From assembly GCA_003563055.1 (NCBI GenBank), contig PWSY01000117.1:1-33702 (forward strand): DNA of 33,702 bases, written 5' to 3'. The DNA is from Anaerolineaceae bacterium. Its GTDB lineage: Bacteria > Chloroflexota > Anaerolineae > Anaerolineales > Anaerolineaceae. The notes below the pieces were generated by a model that saw nothing but the letters and a program-made list of their open reading frames with translations, searched no databases and was not told the DNA's origin. The translations under genes were made by a program, and so were the position numbers. Shown here in pieces: positions 31,043-33,702 of this stretch; position 1 is the stretch's first letter, and each line of letters starts with the position of its first letter.

Positions 31043-32542
31043 CTAACCCTCGTTAGCCCGGATATTACTGATTTCAGGTGTGTGACCCCTGAGACCGCTT
31101 TCCTTGAGTAATCGCTTGAGGTCATCCGTATTTACGATTGCCATAAAGTGAATACCATCCACTCCCGGCAGTGATTTTAACTGCTCAATAATCTCTAAAT
31201 TTATCTGATGGGATTCTTTTATTACATCCCTGGCGCTTCGCAACCGCGCCATGATTTGATTGGGAATTTCAACCCCAGGAAGTTCCGCCAGGTAGTTCGC
31301 GGCTCTAATATTCCTGATCGGCGCCACACCTGCCAGCAGGTGAACGCGTTTTAATACATCCCTCTTGTCAAGCGCTTCGAGATAAGCTTCGAATTTTGGC
31401 AGGTCATAAACCAGATTCGTTTGCAGAAACTGCGCGCCGGCGTTAACCTTTTTCTCTGTCTTCAGGGCTTGAAATCTCGGCGTCATGGCAAAAGGGGCAG
31501 ATCCAGCGCCAATAAAAAAATTCACCCGGTCGTTAATCCGCCGTCCATCAAGAAGCACGCCTTCATCACGCATTTTTCTGGCCATCCACACCGCTTGCAC
31601 GCTGTCAAAATCCCAGATATCCATTCTGCTGTAGGGTATTTGACCTAAACTGGGGTGATCTCCGGTAATGAACAGAAGGTTACGGATGCCTGAAGCTGCT
31701 GCACCCAGGACATCCCCTTGGAACCCAATCCGAGTTCGATCACGTGCAACCATCTGAAGGATGGGGTCCATACCTAATTCTGCCGCCCGGATGGCACACA
31801 CCAAGGAGGAAATATGCGGTGTGGCTGAAGGGCTATCGGTGATATTGACTCCATCAACAAGGCCCTTAAGCTGGCCTATCTTTTTGTCGAAGACATGAAA
31901 GCTATTCGTTGGCGGTGGGACAAGCTCACAGGTGATTGCAAATCGACCCTGTGAAAGAACACGCTCCAGGCCAGAAACAGGTTCATGGAATGGTGGGTTG
32001 TGGGGAACTGCATCACCAGCCCACCAATCTGGTTGGCGAATTTCACTAAAAAACCTGTCCCATTTTCTGACACGTTCTCCAGGTGCTGCACGAATGACTG
32101 ATCTGGCAATATTTACCAGGCCGTATCCCTTGGCTTGAATATACACATCATGGAGTGCCGATGTGCCTGTTTTATTCCAATCAAGAGGGGGCAGCACCTC
32201 CAGCAGCTTTTCCATCCGACCCATTTTTTCAGCGCGCTCGAAAATCGCATACCAAATGCAAGGTCGTGAGGGGTCCACACAACATTGGCCGGGTTTCGAC
32301 CCACCACAGGGGCCGTTACGCAACCCCTTCGGACATGCCATGGGACAGATAAAGGCCGTTTCCTGAAGAAGGCAATTCCCGCACATACGGCAGCCCCATA
32401 GGAAGCCTTTTAAAGACCTTTCAAAAGTTTCTTCAGCGCGTTCCAATAAGCGCCTCTTTTTGAATGGATAATAGGCTTTTTGCCAGCGTCGAGCAGGTGT
32501 AAAAATCGGCATAGCTATTTCACGGAGGCCAGGACTTTTCAC
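31043..32542 (-). CDS. Fused MetV-MetF methylenetetrahydrofolate reductase
   Basis: The protein is predicted to reduce 5,10-methylene-THF to 5-methyl-THF. It is 499 aa in two parts. Residues 45-150 hold a MetV-type cysteine-rich domain: CRMCGNC (51-57), CPMACPKGLRNGPCGG (66-81), CC (87-88) and C95, expected to bind zinc and/or an iron-sulfur centre. Residues about 190-495 are the FAD-dependent MetF barrel: CELVPPPTNS, DGVNITDSPSATPHISS, QMVARDRTRIGFQGDVLGAAASGI and LFITGDHPSLG. In acetogens MetV and MetF are usually separate proteins of one complex. The start is GTG at 32542 (weak AGGG upstream); an internal ATG 10 codons later is the alternative. It lies 28 bp after the lipoprotein gene and is closed by a terminator. 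Confidence 0.9.
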   Translation of the reverse strand: MKSPGLREIAMPIFTPARRWQKAYYPFKKRRLLERAEETFERSLKGFLWGCRMCGNCLLQETAFICPMACPKGLRNGPCGGSKPGQCCVDPSRPCIWYAIFERAEKMGRMEKLLEVLPPLDWNKTGTSALHDVYIQAKGYGLVNIARSVIRAAPGERVRKWDRFFSEIRQPDWWAGDAVPHNPPFHEPVSGLERVLSQGRFAITCELVPPPTNSFHVFDKKIGQLKGLVDGVNITDSPSATPHISSLVCAIRAAELGMDPILQMVARDRTRIGFQGDVLGAAASGIRNLLFITGDHPSLGQIPYSRMDIWDFDSVQAVWMARKMRDEGVLLDGRRINDRVNFFIGAGSAPFAMTPRFQALKTEKKVNAGAQFLQTNLVYDLPKFEAYLEALDKRDVLKRVHLLAGVAPIRNIRAANYLAELPGVEIPNQIMARLRSARDVIKESHQINLEIIEQLKSLPGVDGIHFMAIVNTDDLKRLLKESGLRGHTPEISNIRANEG

Positions 32543-32570
32543 CTGGTATCCCTACTTTTAAATGGGCGAC

Positions 32571-33065
32571 CTAAGGGTTAACAACAATTTCAACAACTTG
32601 AAAAACCCAGCGATTGGCAGGTGTGGCAGGAAAAACCAAACGGATGGGGCCGGCAACTGGTTCTGTATTCACAATCCAATCACCGCCATCTTTTAGAGCC
32701 ACAATGCCATCGATAAGCTCATCGGATGTAATCTCAACAGCATAACCGTCTGCAGCTCTGGCGGTGATCGAGCTGAATCCGTCCTGTGCACCAACCTGAT
32801 TTAGGATCAGCGCTAATGCTACACCATCAAAGGAACGAAATTCATCTTCACCCCGTGTTTTCTCCATTAAGACATCTGTTAGCGACATCTGGGGCAAGTC
32901 TGCCAGTTCATTGAAAGTAAAGACGGTTGGGCTGCTCACCGCCCCGGTCACCGACAATTCCCAATCGACGTTGGGCCTGCCACTGCAAGCTGCAAGCAAA
33001 ACAGTGGTTGCGATTAAAAAACCAAAAACAAACATTCTCAAGTATTTAATGTATTTCTTTTTCAT
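32571..33065 (-). CDS. Lipoprotein with sulfite-oxidase-fold (molybdopterin-binding) domain
   Basis: This 164-aa lipoprotein has a signal with lipobox LLAAC (Cys27) after MKKKYIKYLRMFVFGF. The mature part follows the oxidoreductase molybdopterin-binding (SUOX) domain pattern: WELSVTGAVSSPTVFTFNELADLP, FRSFDGVALALILNQVG, ARAADGYAVEITSDEL and GPIRLVFPATPANRWVFQVVEIVV. It is shorter than sulfite-oxidase-type enzymes and I see no cysteine in the domain to hold molybdenum, so it may only bind a ligand or partner. It precedes metVF by 28 bp and follows the partial gene at 33122 by 56 bp. Confidence 0.75.
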   Translation of the reverse strand: MKKKYIKYLRMFVFGFLIATTVLLAACSGRPNVDWELSVTGAVSSPTVFTFNELADLPQMSLTDVLMEKTRGEDEFRSFDGVALALILNQVGAQDGFSSITARAADGYAVEITSDELIDGIVALKDGGDWIVNTEPVAGPIRLVFPATPANRWVFQVVEIVVNP

Positions 33066-33121
33066 TTTTCTCCTATTTCTCCATAAATGTGACGATCCTT
33101 CTTGAATTTCTCATTTATTTA

Positions 33122-33702
33122 TCATTTCGTTGAATCGATTTGAACGACACCGGTTGGCCAGATAATTCGTCCACGATCGGGTAACACCAGGGTGACTTCT
33201 CTCCTTACGATGGCGAGAACCGCATCGCTGATCTCTTCACCTGCGAACTCATGCTGGTTTCCATCCATGTCCGTGACAGTAATTTTTGAGGGCGAAGGGG
33301 TTTTTAAAAGCGGTAAAAGCCGGGCACCCTCCACCCAATTTGCGACATAAGCAATGCCGGTCTTCCCATCCTCAGTGGTCAACATCGTATCCGACCCTTC
33401 TACTGTCACACGAACCGTGTTTTCTAAAAGCAATCGCCCAATCGAGGTAGCTTCACCATCGATGCCCAATGGCTTATCCGTTCCCACTACTATGATTCTT
33501 TTGATGCTCTTAAGCCAAGTGGAGACGTGAACAGATTCTGTCACAAAACGAACGCCATCAACATAAGGGACGAGCATGGCCGTATCATCCAAATATTGGG
33601 CTTCAATGGTAGTCAGTCCTCCGTCATTGGTGAGAAAAGATATGGACTCAAAGGTTTCGATTCCATTCTGGGCCAGGAAATCAAACAAGAGAATATGCGT
33701 GC
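33122..33702 (-). CDS. Hypothetical protein, 3' part only
   Basis: The frame is open to the window edge (...HILLFDFLAQNGIETF), so the TTG start in the track (33688) is probably internal. The 193 visible residues are mostly beta-type with no membrane segment. LTTIEAQYLDDTAMLVPYVDGVRFV, STWLKSIKRIIVVGTDKPLGI, NTVRVTVEGSD and ITVTDMDGNQHEF look like one or two sandwich domains. The SUOX-fold lipoprotein follows on the same strand, and segments such as YVDGVRFV...STWLKSIKRIIVVG loosely recall that fold, so it may be a larger exported relative. No confident family. Confidence 0.6.
   Translation of the reverse strand, partial: THILLFDFLAQNGIETFESISFLTNDGGLTTIEAQYLDDTAMLVPYVDGVRFVTESVHVSTWLKSIKRIIVVGTDKPLGIDGEATSIGRLLLENTVRVTVEGSDTMLTTEDGKTGIAYVANWVEGARLLPLLKTPSPSKITVTDMDGNQHEFAGEEISDAVLAIVRREVTLVLPDRGRIIWPTGVVQIDSTK

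Overview
The window looks like chromosomal DNA of a free-living, probably anaerobic bacterium. I infer Chloroflexota (Anaerolineae-like) at moderate confidence. The reasons are the mix of families (family-4 Fe-S uracil-DNA glycosylase, DUF951, SpoIIIAA/R3H-type ATPase, fused MetV-MetF reductase, selenocysteine-type SelD), the many lipoproteins and envelope proteins, and the roughly balanced base composition. No rRNA, tRNA, CRISPR array, phage or transposase gene was seen. Most genes lie on the minus strand in tight, often overlapping operons, with many TTG/GTG starts and clear AGGAGG-like ribosome sites.

Layout. 1-500 (-): the start of selD, which reads through an in-frame UGA at the catalytic position and is therefore missed by the ORF track. 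501-704: a gap holding a canonical G-quadruplex motif. 705-2018 (-): a class I glutamine amidotransferase and rplS, separated by a hairpin terminator, with an rplS promoter. 2184-3103 (+): two small genes, one unknown and one membrane protein. 3107-5055 (-): a short GH3-type adenylating enzyme and a papain/C39-like peptidase. 5095-13624: a TCA-cycle locus, with icd-acnA on the minus strand diverging from iclR-gltA on the plus strand. A long, poorly characterised PEPCK/HPr-kinase-like P-loop protein (DUF4914-like) follows. A consensus promoter and a perfect palindrome sit in front of iclR. 13630-17299 (-): a translationally coupled surface-polysaccharide operon (nucleotide-sugar dehydrogenase, epimerase, flippase). 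17474-22015 (-): plsC, DUF951, diacylglycerol glycosyltransferase, tsaE, tsaB, rimI and udg. 22111-26958 (-): PrsW-type protease, a DsbA-cyclophilin fusion lipoprotein, tmk and an R3H ATPase. 27107-29597 (-): pdxS-pdxT (PLP synthase) plus a GNAT-like protein. 29736-30094: a decayed ABC-transporter ATPase. 30119-33702 (-): a zinc-ribbon SPOUT methyltransferase, a MetV-MetF fusion, a sulfite-oxidase-fold lipoprotein and the 3' part of another gene.

How the genes work together. Citrate synthase, aconitase and isocitrate dehydrogenase form the oxidative TCA branch from oxaloacetate to 2-oxoglutarate, with one IclR regulator between the two arms. The dehydrogenase has lost the residues that bind the NADP phosphate, so it is probably NAD-dependent. 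The DUF4914-like protein shares the ATP-PEPCK signature residues and may act at the PEP/oxaloacetate node. MetV-MetF and selenium use fit an anaerobic C1 metabolism.

The most unusual items are the selenocysteine SelD with a SECIS-like hairpin, a two-copy family of short inverted-repeat elements (11671-11723 and 17354-17453) sharing a TAACTACTCAG end, the DUF4914-like P-loop protein in the TCA cluster, the coenzyme residues of Icd, a clamp-binding motif at the end of the uracil-DNA glycosylase, and a frameshifted ABC ATPase remnant.
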